Positions 56,504 through 64,000 of a stretch of DNA of 64,000 nucleotides are shown one piece after another. Source of the stretch: Proteiniphilum saccharofermentans (GTDB lineage: Bacteria > Bacteroidota > Bacteroidia > Bacteroidales > Dysgonomonadaceae); assembly GCF_900095135.1 (NCBI RefSeq), contig NZ_LT605205.1, positions 1,736,001-1,800,000 on the forward strand, in the 5' to 3' direction. A model generated the notes under the pieces. It did no database searches. It saw only the letters and a program-made list of their open reading frames with translations, and was not told the DNA's origin. Each line of letters starts with the position of its first letter. The first letter of the stretch is position 1. Both the position numbers and the translations under genes were made by a program.

Positions 56504-58873
56504 TTATTTAACAAGGTTACTGATAAGCAGAGCGATGGAAGCGATGGAAGTGGAGATTCCAAGGATTCCCTGTAAAGACATTGGTTCCCTATCGGGTTTC
56601 TCGGGAACCACGATCTCACAGCCTGGCTCGATCCTTGCCCAGCGGCCGGTGGCGACCTTACCATTGGCGTAAATTACGAATGGTTTGCTCTTCATCGCGA
56701 GACGCGAATAGCCGCCCGCCTGCCGAACATAGCCGCCCAGCTTCAGATTTTTCTGGTAGGTGACCGTATTGGGATACATCACCCCGCCAGAGATTTTGAC
56801 GGTATTGTTGAACTGTGGTATGGTCAGTACATCACCCTCACGGAGGATGATATCATCACTTCCTCCCGGATTTTTCAACGCTTTTTCCAGGTCGATCCCC
56901 ACATACTGCATCGAGAGATCGAGCTCATCGACAAAGGTGGAATCACTTCCTATCCGGGCTTGGGTCATCAATGCCTTACGACTTCTCTCAATCTCTTCGG
57001 GAGTGGATCTGCGCTGTAGTTTGGCCCCTTTAACGTATGCATATTCCGTCAGTCCACCGGCTCTCTCCACCAGTGAGGAGAGTCGTTCATTCCGCATTCT
57101 CTTGGCATAGCGGCCACCGAAGAGTATTTCTCCGGCAATAGTGACATTTTCCTGGGCTTCGTAGCCGGGAGAACGACGCACCACAATCTGGTCGAACGGT
57201 TGCAAGACGAAAGTGGGATCGCTGGAGACGATCTTCCCTTCCTCTAGGGTGAAGGTATATACTTCGCTCATCGTACGTGGGACGGTGGTGCTGGAGGGAT
57301 CCTTGATGCGCCGGTAAATATCGACCCGCGCCGTTGAGGCTTCTTCGCTCAGCCCGCCCGCCCGCAGGAGAGCATCTTCTATACGCATATTCAAGGCAAA
57401 GGGATAGTTACCCGGAGCACGGACAGAACCGCCAACAGATATGGTGAGGCTGTCCTCGATGGAAAAAATGGAGGGGACATGGAGCCGGTCGTTCTTCCGC
57501 AAGGGGATGTCGGCAATACGGTTGTTGAGCAGGGCGTCGAGGTCGAACGACTCCATGGTCTGCCGCAGGTCGTCCTGCTCACGGTAGAGTAGCGCGCGGT
57601 AAAGGTAGGCGTCGCCCGTAGGCCCGAGGGCGATCTCTACCAGGTCGCGCACGGTTTTGATGCGGTCTCCCACGGCATATTTACCGGGACGCTCCACAGC
57701 TCCTGTAATCTCTACCATATTGGAGTATTTATCTAAGATGTCACCTACCTCTATCCGGTCACCGTCCTGCATTTTGAAGGAGGCGTATTCGGGTTGATTG
57801 AGGGTATGGGCTTCCATCTCGTTAACGCCTTTCCGGTGCAACGTCACATTGGCGCGGTAGGCGTTGCCGCTAAACCCGCCGGCAAAACGGATAAGATCTT
57901 CAAGCGTTTCATCTTCCCGCATTTCGTACCACATGGGACGCCTGACCTCTCCTGTGATTTGTGCCAGTGTACTATACGGTTCCACCATCACAATATCGCC
58001 GTCATGCAGGTTGATGTCGCCGGTGTTATCTCCTTTCATCAGATACTCATAAAGGTCTACAGTTGCCACGTTTCTACCGGCCCTGAAAATGCGGATATTG
58101 CGCAGGCTCCCTATTTTCGAGGGGCCGCCCGATACATAGAGGGCATGGAACGCTGAGGCGAAAGAGGAGAGGGTATAGGTGCCCGGAGTAACCACTTCTC
58201 CCATCACATTCACCTTGATGGTGCGCACATTGCCTACGGAGATGGCAAGGAAAGTGCCGGGCGCGGAAGAGTCGAGATCGGAATAAATAGAGGAGAACTC
58301 GTTGCGTATTTTCGCTTCAGCCTGTTGTACGTTGAGGCCGTTGAGCATGATGCGCCCCAGGCCCGGTACGGTGATGTGGCCGTCGGGGGTGATGGTGTAG
58401 CGCACGTTGAGTTCGGAATTGCCCCACACATCGATAATCACTTCATCACCGGGTCCCAGCACGTAGTTGGCCGGGGTGGGCATATTCATGTTGGGCGCGA
58501 AAGTGAGGTTGCCAGCGGTGAAAAAGTCCTGACCGTAAACCCGGTCTTCGGGTGCTGCCTGTACTGTCTGTGCCGTGATGACCGGTATCTCGGACATATC
58601 CCGGAAGCTTTTCTCCGAAGGGTCGTAGTTAGATTCCACGCCGCCGTCGGTAACATTCTGCCTCTCTTCATACTGCGCACGGAGCCGTTGCAGTTGGGCG
58701 GTGGTGACACCCTTTCTTTGCAGTTCTGTGAGTATCTGCTGTTGCGACATGCCTGAGTTTTCGTATTTTCGCAACTCCTGTATGACCTGCTGGTCGCTCA
58801 TCTGGGCAAACAGCCCGCAGGACAGGAAAAACAATAACGTAATCAATACGGTAATCCTGGTCTCTCTATGCAT
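56504..58873 (-). CDS. wza: Polysaccharide export protein, Wza-like with multiple SLBB domains
   Basis: 789 residues. Signal peptide (to about LFAQM), a helical repeat region, a Poly_export domain near 135-220 (YVLGPGDEVIIDVWG, ISVGNVRTIKVNVMGEV) and about five SLBB repeats after it (VEITGAVERPGKYAV, LTISVGGSVRAPGNYP, VTIAGEILFGGRYA, VKISGGVMYPNTVTY). A C-terminal span ends the protein. It forms the outer-membrane export channel. Longer than enteric Wza, as usual in this phylum. Confidence 0.9.
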   Translation of the reverse strand: MHRETRITVLITLLFFLSCGLFAQMSDQQVIQELRKYENSGMSQQQILTELQRKGVTTAQLQRLRAQYEERQNVTDGGVESNYDPSEKSFRDMSEIPVITAQTVQAAPEDRVYGQDFFTAGNLTFAPNMNMPTPANYVLGPGDEVIIDVWGNSELNVRYTITPDGHITVPGLGRIMLNGLNVQQAEAKIRNEFSSIYSDLDSSAPGTFLAISVGNVRTIKVNVMGEVVTPGTYTLSSFASAFHALYVSGGPSKIGSLRNIRIFRAGRNVATVDLYEYLMKGDNTGDINLHDGDIVMVEPYSTLAQITGEVRRPMWYEMREDETLEDLIRFAGGFSGNAYRANVTLHRKGVNEMEAHTLNQPEYASFKMQDGDRIEVGDILDKYSNMVEITGAVERPGKYAVGDRIKTVRDLVEIALGPTGDAYLYRALLYREQDDLRQTMESFDLDALLNNRIADIPLRKNDRLHVPSIFSIEDSLTISVGGSVRAPGNYPFALNMRIEDALLRAGGLSEEASTARVDIYRRIKDPSSTTVPRTMSEVYTFTLEEGKIVSSDPTFVLQPFDQIVVRRSPGYEAQENVTIAGEILFGGRYAKRMRNERLSSLVERAGGLTEYAYVKGAKLQRRSTPEEIERSRKALMTQARIGSDSTFVDELDLSMQYVGIDLEKALKNPGGSDDIILREGDVLTIPQFNNTVKISGGVMYPNTVTYQKNLKLGGYVRQAGGYSRLAMKSKPFVIYANGKVATGRWARIEPGCEIVVPEKPDREPMSLQGILGISTSIASIALLISNLVK

Positions 58874-58931
58874 ATAGTCTTAGTTTTGTCGTTATAAACC
58901 CCGGTTGTGGCAAAACGGTTATTTTGAACAC

Positions 58932-58993
58932 ACTTCGTGACTACCTGTCACAATACGTGCAGGCAGTTCCAATCGAAATACCGTGCAAAAATA
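58932..58993 (-). promoter_or_regulatory. Wza upstream region: shared 14-mer and -7 box
   Basis: On the minus strand TATTTTTG (58986-58993) fits the -7 consensus; the 14-mer shared with the pseB leader (58932-58945) lies downstream of it in the predicted 110 nt leader. No clear -33 box was seen. Confidence 0.35.
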
Positions 58994-59110
58994 CAATAAA
59001 AAACCATATTTCCGACTGTTTGGAAAACGAAATCGGGGAAAAAGCACGGACATCGGATTAAGTTTTTGTTATCCCGGCCGGATAACCCGCATCGGGGCGC
59101 GGATGACAGT

Positions 59111-60280
59111 TCAGGTAAATACTATTGTATTTGAAAGTTCCGGCCACGGGAGGACTTCTCCGGATGAAGTGGAAAAACCGCGGTCACCGTTATATATAAC
59201 ATGGCAATCCTCCGGCTTGGTTTGTGATAGCTTGGCCCAGACTTTAACCCCCTTGAAGTCATCGGGAGAGTAAGTGGCGCCTGATTTTATCTCGTAGGCT
59301 TTTTGTTTGCCTTTGACAGATACCAGGAGATCTACTTCGTTGCCCGTGCTGTCTCGCCAAAATGTGAGGCGGGGAACTTGTCCCACGTGTGATGAGTCTT
59401 TTATGAATTCATTGATCACCATGTTCTCGAACAAGCCTCCCCGTAAAAAATGGGTAGATACCTGTGCTGCCTCCTCGATCTCCAGTAACGAGCATGCTAA
59501 CCCGGTATCGTAGAAATAGAGTTTGGGCGATTTGACCAACCGTTTGGCGTAATTTTGATGATCGGGTTTTAACAGGTAGAGTATATAGCTGGCTTCCAAT
59601 GTGGATAGCCATGATTGAACGGTAGATACAGCTACTCCTGCTTCATTGGCAAGAGAGGAAAGATTAAGTAATTGTCCGATACGGCCGGCACATAGTTTGA
59701 TGAACCGGATAAATTTGCTCAGGTCTTCAATATTTTTCAACAACCGCAGGTCTTTCTCAACATAGGTTTGAATATAGTTTGGGTAGAAGTCGGCAGGATG
59801 AATGCTTTTATCGTAAATTCTGGGGTATCCTCCATGAAAAATTTCTTCGTCGCTCGTTGACGGGACTATGCCGGCTTGCTTTAACTCTTCGTGTGAAAGT
59901 GGTAATAACGTGAGGATGGCGGTCCTGCCCGCGAGCGATTGACTGATGGACTGCATCAGGAGGAAGTTCTGTGATCCGGCCAGGTAATACATTCCTTCCC
60001 TGTTCTCATTGTCGACGTGCGTTTGCAAATAGGAGAATAAATCGGGTACGCGTTGCACTTCGTCGATGATGGTTTTATCGGAATAGGTGCGAAGAAAGCC
60101 CCGCGGATCATCTATCGCGAGCAGCCGACTGTCAGGATCTTCCATGGAAACATACTTGTAACCTGCTAATGTCGATTTTAGTAACGTGGATTTTCCTGAT
60201 TGCCTGGGCCCGGTAAGCGTCACAATAGGAAATTTGGCCCCCATTGCGATTAGTTTTTCGGATATGGTTCGATGTATCAT
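59111..60280 (-). CDS. AAA ATPase with DUF4143 domain
   Basis: 389 residues from the ATG at 60280; the upstream ATG at 60295 falls inside the predicted promoter. Walker A TGPRQSGKST, Walker B TIIDEVQRVPDLF and the sensor motif YLAGSQNFLLM are clear, followed by a DUF4143 nuclease-like half (TFWRDSTGNEVDLLV, KAYEIKSGATYS). Function unknown; these genes are common and gain/loss-prone in Bacteroidetes. It interrupts the order between Wza and UpxY with its own promoter, so it is probably an insertion into the locus. Confidence 0.85.
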   Translation of the reverse strand: MIHRTISEKLIAMGAKFPIVTLTGPRQSGKSTLLKSTLAGYKYVSMEDPDSRLLAIDDPRGFLRTYSDKTIIDEVQRVPDLFSYLQTHVDNENREGMYYLAGSQNFLLMQSISQSLAGRTAILTLLPLSHEELKQAGIVPSTSDEEIFHGGYPRIYDKSIHPADFYPNYIQTYVEKDLRLLKNIEDLSKFIRFIKLCAGRIGQLLNLSSLANEAGVAVSTVQSWLSTLEASYILYLLKPDHQNYAKRLVKSPKLYFYDTGLACSLLEIEEAAQVSTHFLRGGLFENMVINEFIKDSSHVGQVPRLTFWRDSTGNEVDLLVSVKGKQKAYEIKSGATYSPDDFKGVKVWAKLSQTKPEDCHVIYNGDRGFSTSSGEVLPWPELSNTIVFT

Positions 60281-60292
60281 CTTTTTTTCATG

Positions 60293-60323
60293 CAAATTTA
60301 CGATTTAAAAATAAATCTGCAAA
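60293..60323 (-). promoter_or_regulatory. Promoter of the AAA/DUF4143 gene
   Basis: On the minus strand TTTG (60320-60323) and TAAATTTG (60293-60300) are separated by 19 bp, a near-perfect -33/-7 pair. Transcription would start about 60287, only some 7 nt before the ATG at 60280, which rules against the longer start and implies a very short leader. Confidence 0.6.
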
Positions 60324-60540
60324 TTTTATGGTGTGAAAACTTGGCTCGTTCCTTATCCCGGTTTAAGGTAAATGCTATTGGAATTATCCTGCCCGACATA
60401 TCCGCTAAATTTGAAAGGTCTATTGTTCCCATGATGATCTGTTTTATGGCCGTATAATGTAGCAACGATCATGAATTTTCGGGAGAAAGTCAAGACATAG
60501 GCTTAAAATACGCAGCTTGGGAGTCGTGGTTGGGTAGTGC

Positions 60541-60966
60541 TCAGAAAAACCAACGTTTTTTCTTCTTCGGTTCTGCCATAGATGATTGACCTGCCATGAT
60601 CTTTAGAACATTCGCTCCTTCGGCAGTTGCTTTAACAGCGTTGTAAATGGTACCCCAGTCGGGAAGTCCTCCCAGGTTGCGGTCGTCGATAAACATATCG
60701 ACACCCAGTTTGCGTGAAACCTCTTCTCCCAACTCCTTGTTTTCACCCCGGTAGTTCTCATTCTCCGCATAGAAATAGAGTCCCCGTTGGGCGCAGTAGT
60801 CGATGGCATCCTGCAGGAGGCGGCCGCGGCGTACCGTCCACAGGATCAACCTGTGTCCGTCTTTCTGCATCTGCAGGAGTGTGTCGATGGCGAAAGGGAT
60901 GGGTTTGCCGATGTCGGGGTAGGCATGTTCCACAATAGTTCCGTCGAAGTCGATAGCGATGATCAT
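60541..60966 (-). CDS. HAD-like hydrolase (BT0820-type)
   Basis: 141 residues. The HAD nucleophile motif IAIDFDGTIVEH begins the protein, LWTVRRGRLL gives motif II (Thr), and MFIDDRNLGG the acidic motif. A minimal HAD phosphatase without large cap; a Bacteroides homologue (BT0820) has a solved structure. Substrate unknown. TACCTTTG at 60993-61000 (minus strand) fits a -7 box. Confidence 0.82.
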   Translation of the reverse strand: MIIAIDFDGTIVEHAYPDIGKPIPFAIDTLLQMQKDGHRLILWTVRRGRLLQDAIDYCAQRGLYFYAENENYRGENKELGEEVSRKLGVDMFIDDRNLGGLPDWGTIYNAVKATAEGANVLKIMAGQSSMAEPKKKKRWFF

Positions 60967-61014
60967 GTTCCTGAATGTTTCAATTTCGACAACAAAGGTA
61001 AGAAAAATGCGTGA

Positions 61015-61695
61015 TTACTGCCTTTTATAGGCTGTCTTTACCTTGCGATCCATAAATTCGGCAATTTCCCGTGAGGAAATATCATATTTAGGTTCTAATT
61101 GCTTAAAGGCTTCATCTTTTGTAAATCGCTCATAATTACCTAATTTACCCAATAGGTTTTTGCTTTTCATTAAATGGCCCGAATATTTGAGGGAATTGTC
61201 GATAATCCGGATTATTTCTTCATCCGATTTTTCTTTGAGAATACAGTAAAGGTCATAATAATCTCGAAAACTGTTTCTGCGCTGCATCGTCTCCATTTTA
61301 AGGGATGCTATCGTATCTATATCCGCCAGATATAAATTATTAAGAAAATGTACTTTATTTATTCGAGGAGCTTTTCTTTCCGGCGCATAAAAGGAAAGTT
61401 TAACTCCACCGTCAATAAAAAACTCCACTTGATTGCTGTCCAAAATATTTATTTTGTCTATGATATGCCCAGACTCTACTTCTTTAGTAATGGATTTGAT
61501 GTCTATATCCATCTTTTCACCGTTGTGTTGTTGCCATCTCATAAAATCGAGGTCTTCACTAAGCCTGTTTTTTATTTGTAAAGAGAGGGCTGTACCTCCG
61601 ACAAGGATGTAGGGCCTGATCGATTCCATTCCGGATATGGATTCGATAACTTTTTTCGTTTTATCGACTAATGATTTATCCATAAACGATTTCAA
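61015..61695 (-). CDS. AbiEii-like nucleotidyltransferase (toxin-type)
   Basis: 226 residues. GGTALSLQIKNRLSEDLDFM is the AbiEii/AbiGii nucleotidyltransferase core (GG and DLDF metal-binding Asp), followed by DIDTIASLKMETMQRRNSFRDYYDLY. AbiEii toxins modify tRNA ends. The 5' end overlaps the upstream partner by 4 bp (ATGA), as in toxin-antitoxin operons. Confidence 0.82.
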   Translation of the reverse strand: MKSFMDKSLVDKTKKVIESISGMESIRPYILVGGTALSLQIKNRLSEDLDFMRWQQHNGEKMDIDIKSITKEVESGHIIDKINILDSNQVEFFIDGGVKLSFYAPERKAPRINKVHFLNNLYLADIDTIASLKMETMQRRNSFRDYYDLYCILKEKSDEEIIRIIDNSLKYSGHLMKSKNLLGKLGNYERFTKDEAFKQLEPKYDISSREIAEFMDRKVKTAYKRQ

Positions 61696-62024
61696 GCTCT
61701 GTTTAAATAATAGGTTTCCATCCTTTTCAGATATTGGACAGGATGTTTGATGTCGAAGTACAGATTGGCTAAACAGATATTCATATTCCTTAAATAATTT
61801 CCCTGGATAACCGCCTCGTCAAGCCAAACCCGTTTTATTTTCCCTTTGGGAAACACCTTGAATAATAAATCAATTTCGGGAAGATCCAGATGAATAAGCG
61901 CATACTTGATAAGGTTCCAATCACTTATTTTCTGACAAGAACTTTTATCAAAAGACCAAAAAACATTTTCTTTTTGTAATTTGGCCAATAAATACGACTT
62001 AATTTCATCTTTGTTGCGCATCAT
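61692..62024 (-). CDS. Uncharacterised partner of the AbiEii-like gene
   Basis: 110 residues, no signal or membrane span. It lacks the N-terminal HTH typical of AbiEi, with segments WSFDKSSCQKISDWNLIKYAL and HLDLPEIDLLFKVFPKGKIKRVW (given in part) that look like a conserved family found before such nucleotidyltransferases. The position suggests an antitoxin or substrate adaptor. TATTTTTG (62028-62035, minus) is a possible -7 box giving an almost leaderless transcript. Confidence 0.6.
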   Translation of the reverse strand: MMRNKDEIKSYLLAKLQKENVFWSFDKSSCQKISDWNLIKYALIHLDLPEIDLLFKVFPKGKIKRVWLDEAVIQGNYLRNMNICLANLYFDIKHPVQYLKRMETYYLNRA

Positions 62025-62070
62025 TTACAAAAATACAAATAAATCTCCGGATATGTCATGGCAAACTATA

Positions 62071-62116
62071 AAATCTTTTCTACCATGAAAGCATTTATCT
62101 CTACTTCGGCGCAACC
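62071..62116 (-). pseudogene. UpxY 3'-end relic, copy 1
   Basis: The minus strand reads GCAEVEINAFMVEKIL and a stop, matching the last about 15 codons of the intact UpxY (GCAEVEMSVSMVEKI at 62497). It begins right after the stop codon of the DUF4143 ATPase relic, so recombination joined them. Confidence 0.7.
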
Positions 62117-62117
62117 T

Positions 62118-62393
62118 TCAATAATTTAACCCAAAAGCCCACAGGGGAATAACATTTTTATATCCGTACTCAATATTGTCTTTCACGATGAAAGCGTTTG
62201 GCCTGTTTTTTATTTGTTCCTGCGTTTTACTTCTGCCTCCCACTTCAAATGTATATTGCGCTATTTTAAAATCGCCGACAACGGAAGAAACTACCATACG
62301 GTCATTCCAGGGGATTTTACCGTACATGTATCGCTTGAACGACACGTTTGTACGGGCAAGCAGCTGTTGTTGTTTTTGATATAGCGAATCCAT
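62118..62393 (-). pseudogene. AAA/DUF4143 ATPase with internal deletion
   Basis: 91 codons from MDSLYQKQQQ (62393). The first about 38 (LLARTNVSFKRYMYGKIPW) are the N-terminus of the DUF4143 ATPase family just before the Walker A region. The next residues (FEVGGRSKTQEQIKN, YGYKNVIPLWAFGLNY) are its extreme C-terminus. About 300 residues, including the whole ATPase core, are missing, with the frame kept. It cannot be an active ATPase. Confidence 0.75.
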
Positions 62394-62496
62394 GTTTCTT
62401 GAGAATTGCACTACAAAGTTAATGATTTTTCTTAATATTGTTCAATGAGGAGTGCATTTTTTTTGCCTATAATTTGACATGTTCAAATTGAACGGG

Positions 62497-63000
62497 TTAT
62501 ATCTTTTCTACCATGGAAACACTCATTTCCACTTCCGCACAACCAAGCTGATGGATGCGGATGGCAATTTTGGATTTTCCTTCCACAGTGATTAATTCAC
62601 CTTCGAGGCCGGCAAGCGGCCCTTTGATCACTCGCACCTTCTCGCCCGGTTGCAGGTCGTCGGTGCTGAAACTGACGGCACTGTCGGAATGGTCGAGCAT
62701 AAAGCGGAAGCGTTCCATCTGTTCCGCAGGTATCTCCGTAGGCGTATGTTCGCCGCGTAGTGTCAGATAGCGCAGTATTGAGGGGTGGGTAATGACGGCA
62801 CGTTGTTCTTCAGTATTGACACGTACAAAGATCATCATTGGGATAAGTACCCGCTCCACCTTCTTCTTACGGTCGCTCCACTGCCGCACTTCTTCCTGCA
62901 CCGGCAGGAAGTTCTCAATACCCATTGCCGTGAGGCGGTCACGTACCCGCTTTTCGTGGTGCATCTTCACATAAGATGCCAGCCATCTTTTTTCTGTCAT
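62497..63000 (-). CDS. UpxY-type transcription antiterminator (NusG paralogue)
   Basis: 167 residues. NusG N-terminal domain: RWLASYVKMHHEKRVRDRL, MGIENFLPVQEEVRQW and RVLIPMMIFVRV; KOW segment: LQPGEKVRVIKGPLAGLEGEL. UpxY proteins start Bacteroidales capsule operons and let RNA polymerase read through the long polysaccharide locus. It heads the minus-strand locus here. Two broken copies of its 3' end lie at 62071 and 63750. Confidence 0.9.
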   Translation of the reverse strand: MTEKRWLASYVKMHHEKRVRDRLTAMGIENFLPVQEEVRQWSDRKKKVERVLIPMMIFVRVNTEEQRAVITHPSILRYLTLRGEHTPTEIPAEQMERFRFMLDHSDSAVSFSTDDLQPGEKVRVIKGPLAGLEGELITVEGKSKIAIRIHQLGCAEVEMSVSMVEKI

Positions 63001-63014
63001 ACTTAATGGTTATT

Positions 63015-63338
63015 TTATTCTTTACTATCTGTTTTAATTACCTCCCAGTAACCTCCTTTGGCAGGGCCTATACGCCTTATTAATCCTAACTCTTTCATTT
63101 TGTTGGTGTTATTTATGACTGCTCTTCGGGATATTCCTATTTGATTAGCTATTTGATCTATCGTGATTTTGGAATTATTCCTCATGAGATTGAAGATGTG
63201 TTTAGAGTTTTCGGTGAAGTTTTCGGTGAAGTTTTCGGTGAAGTTCCCCACAGTCTTACCCGGTGCATTTGGTGTCAGGGGAATTCTCACAGAAATCCCT
63301 TCTCCTCTGGCTAATAATTGTGGAATGTTGATGTTCAT
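63015..63338 (-). CDS. Winged-helix protein, likely tail of an AlbA_4 protein
   Basis: 107 residues. Residues 45-105 are a winged helix (ITIDQIANQIGISRRAVINN, then LIRRIGPAKGGYWEV) of the type that ends AlbA_4/RecG-like putative regulators; the rest of that protein is absent and an in-frame stop precedes the start. A NFTEN triple repeat (residues about 32-44) links to the N-terminus. It ends 15 bp before UpxY, so it may be co-transcribed and could be a truncated regulator. Confidence 0.55.
   Translation of the reverse strand: MNINIPQLLARGEGISVRIPLTPNAPGKTVGNFTENFTENFTENSKHIFNLMRNNSKITIDQIANQIGISRRAVINNTNKMKELGLIRRIGPAKGGYWEVIKTDSKE
63208..63243. repeat. Three perfect 12 bp repeats inside the winged-helix gene
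   Basis: ttttcggtgaag occurs three times head to tail, in frame, encoding repeated FTEN units in the linker. Unit number could change without shifting the frame. Confidence 0.9.
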
Positions 63339-63749
63339 TTGCTTCTCAGTTTTCTGTTACCTAATCGCCCCACGGATGAAAATACTCAACCTCATCACGG
63401 GTAACCTTATTTTTAATCCATCACTTTCTATTCCCGAAATTAGTGCTTTTTCCATTCATGTACAAGGAATGGTATGGAATTTAGTCGATTTCTTTGCCAT
63501 TTCTTGTAGTAATATTTGGGTATTTTTTGTAGTAAAATGGAGACATTTCTTGTAGTTTTTATTTAATTTTTTGTGTATTAAATTTTTATTGAAATGGATG
63601 CAATAGGATACTATCCACGTGTTTATGAGCGCACATTGGATAGTTATTTGAATGTGTTACGGCGTATTTTGTAGTGGAAGATGTGCCTGCGTGGTCTCCT
63701 TCTTTACGGTCGAAAATTGCATGTGGTGCCCCTGGCATACCTGAAAGAT
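63339..63749. other. Gene-free stretch upstream of the winged-helix/UpxY pair
   Basis: About 410 bp with only short interrupted frames on either strand. The motif ttgtagt recurs (about 63503, 63535, 63552). It may hold the capsule promoter, but no convincing -33/-7 pair or invertible-repeat pair was found. Confidence 0.45.
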
Positions 63750-63834
63750 TAGGATATTTTCTCTACCATGGAAGCACTCATTTCTACTTCAGCACAACCG
63801 AGCTGATGGATGCGGATGGCGATTATGGATTTGC
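63750..63834 (-). pseudogene. UpxY 3'-end relic, copy 2
   Basis: The minus strand reads GKSIIAIRIHQLGCAEVEMS then MVEKIS and a stop, matching the last about 27 codons of the intact UpxY (SKIAIRIHQLGCAEVEMS). The rest of that gene copy is missing. Confidence 0.8.
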
Positions 63835-63844
63835 CACCTATAGG

Positions 63845-64000
63845 TTATTCTTTATCATACTCTTGCAAATCGGCAATTATTTGTTGTATGGTTGCCAACA
63901 AAGGGTGGATGTTATTTTGTACGGTGTCGAAAACTACTGCGGCATCGATATAGAAATAGGCATGGGCTATAAAGTCTCGAAAACCCATGATATTCTTCCA
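63845..64000 (-). CDS. HepT-like (DUF86) protein, partial
   Basis: The last 51 codons are inside the window; the 5' end is beyond it. IMGFRDFIAHAYFYIDAAVV is the HEPN motif (RxxxxHxY type: Arg then His-Ala-Tyr), and HPLLATIQQIIADLQEYDKE is the usual tail. HepT proteins are RNase or AMPylated toxins paired with an MNT nucleotidyltransferase, which should lie just beyond the window. Confidence 0.8.
   Translation of the reverse strand, partial: WKNIMGFRDFIAHAYFYIDAAVVFDTVQNNIHPLLATIQQIIADLQEYDKE

Noticed and set aside
63339-63749. Small frames on both strands (for example one ending VEYFHPWGD)
   Set aside because: Interrupted by stops, no start site, and no recognisable family; left as gene-free.

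Overview
The window reads as a chromosomal segment of a Bacteroidetes member of the order Bacteroidales. Evidence is the TAnnTTTG-type -7 promoter boxes, a UpxY-type NusG paralogue heading a surface-glycan locus, BACON and fimbrillin-like lipoproteins, DUF1460, DUF3575 and DUF4870 genes, and the large YidC. A family close to Dysgonomonadaceae or Porphyromonadaceae is a guess; there is no rRNA here to settle it.

Layout. (1) 1-11.8 kb is a conserved housekeeping stretch: DUF1460 amidase-like protein, S41 protease, VanZ-like protein, TlpA-type thioredoxin, DUF4870 protein, FtsE-like ATPase, CTP synthase, YidC, a small acidic protein, an OmpA-family lipoprotein, a free-methionine-(R)-sulfoxide reductase and tRNA-Gly(GCC). 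Two copies of a 191-194 bp MITE-like repeat sit between these genes, and two 5'-half copies of tRNA-Gly precede the intact tRNA behind one promoter. (2) 12-22.2 kb carries two nearly identical 2102 bp IS1634-like elements on either side of an AraC-type regulator, a fimbrillin-like lipoprotein and a BACON lipoprotein. The first IS interrupts the 3' end of a small secreted-protein gene with a clean TTAG duplication. The second has unmatched flanks and truncates a DUF262 gene.

(3) 22.2-35 kb is an accessory block of defence, toxin-antitoxin and IS debris: an ends-only IS21-like relic, a WecA-like pseudogene killed by one stop codon, a ParE-like/UvrD helicase/ankyrin fusion, a RES-Xre toxin-antitoxin pair, relics of AlbA_4 and DUF4143 ATPase genes, a full IS21 (istA frameshifted), a truncated IS66, and a Septu-like PtuAB pair whose HNH gene is cut short by the IS66. 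The block is bracketed by the WecA-like pseudogene and an intact WecA-like paralogue. (4) 35-63 kb is one minus-strand surface-polysaccharide locus. It starts at UpxY (63 kb) and runs through Wza (SLBB), Wzz, a pseudaminic acid operon (pseB, pseC, pseF, pseG, pseI), a KpsS-like protein, Wzx flippase, Wzy polymerase, glycosyltransferases, a beta-helix protein, an epimerase, and the WecA-like initiating transferase near its 3' end. Toxin-antitoxin-like modules (PIN/HTH, AbiEii-like pair) and DUF4143 ATPases are interspersed. The window ends in a HepT-like (DUF86) gene.

How the genes fit together: the WecA-like enzyme would load a sugar-1-phosphate on undecaprenyl phosphate, the glycosyltransferases extend it, Pse enzymes supply CMP-pseudaminic acid, Wzx flips, Wzy/Wzz polymerise, Wza exports, and UpxY antiterminates. 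The most unusual part is a CoA-lyase / MaoC hydratase / CoA-lyase trio plus a PglD-like acyltransferase embedded, with overlapping reading frames, inside the Pse operon, where no PseH-type acetyltransferase is visible. This suggests a Pse variant with a non-acetyl N-acyl group.
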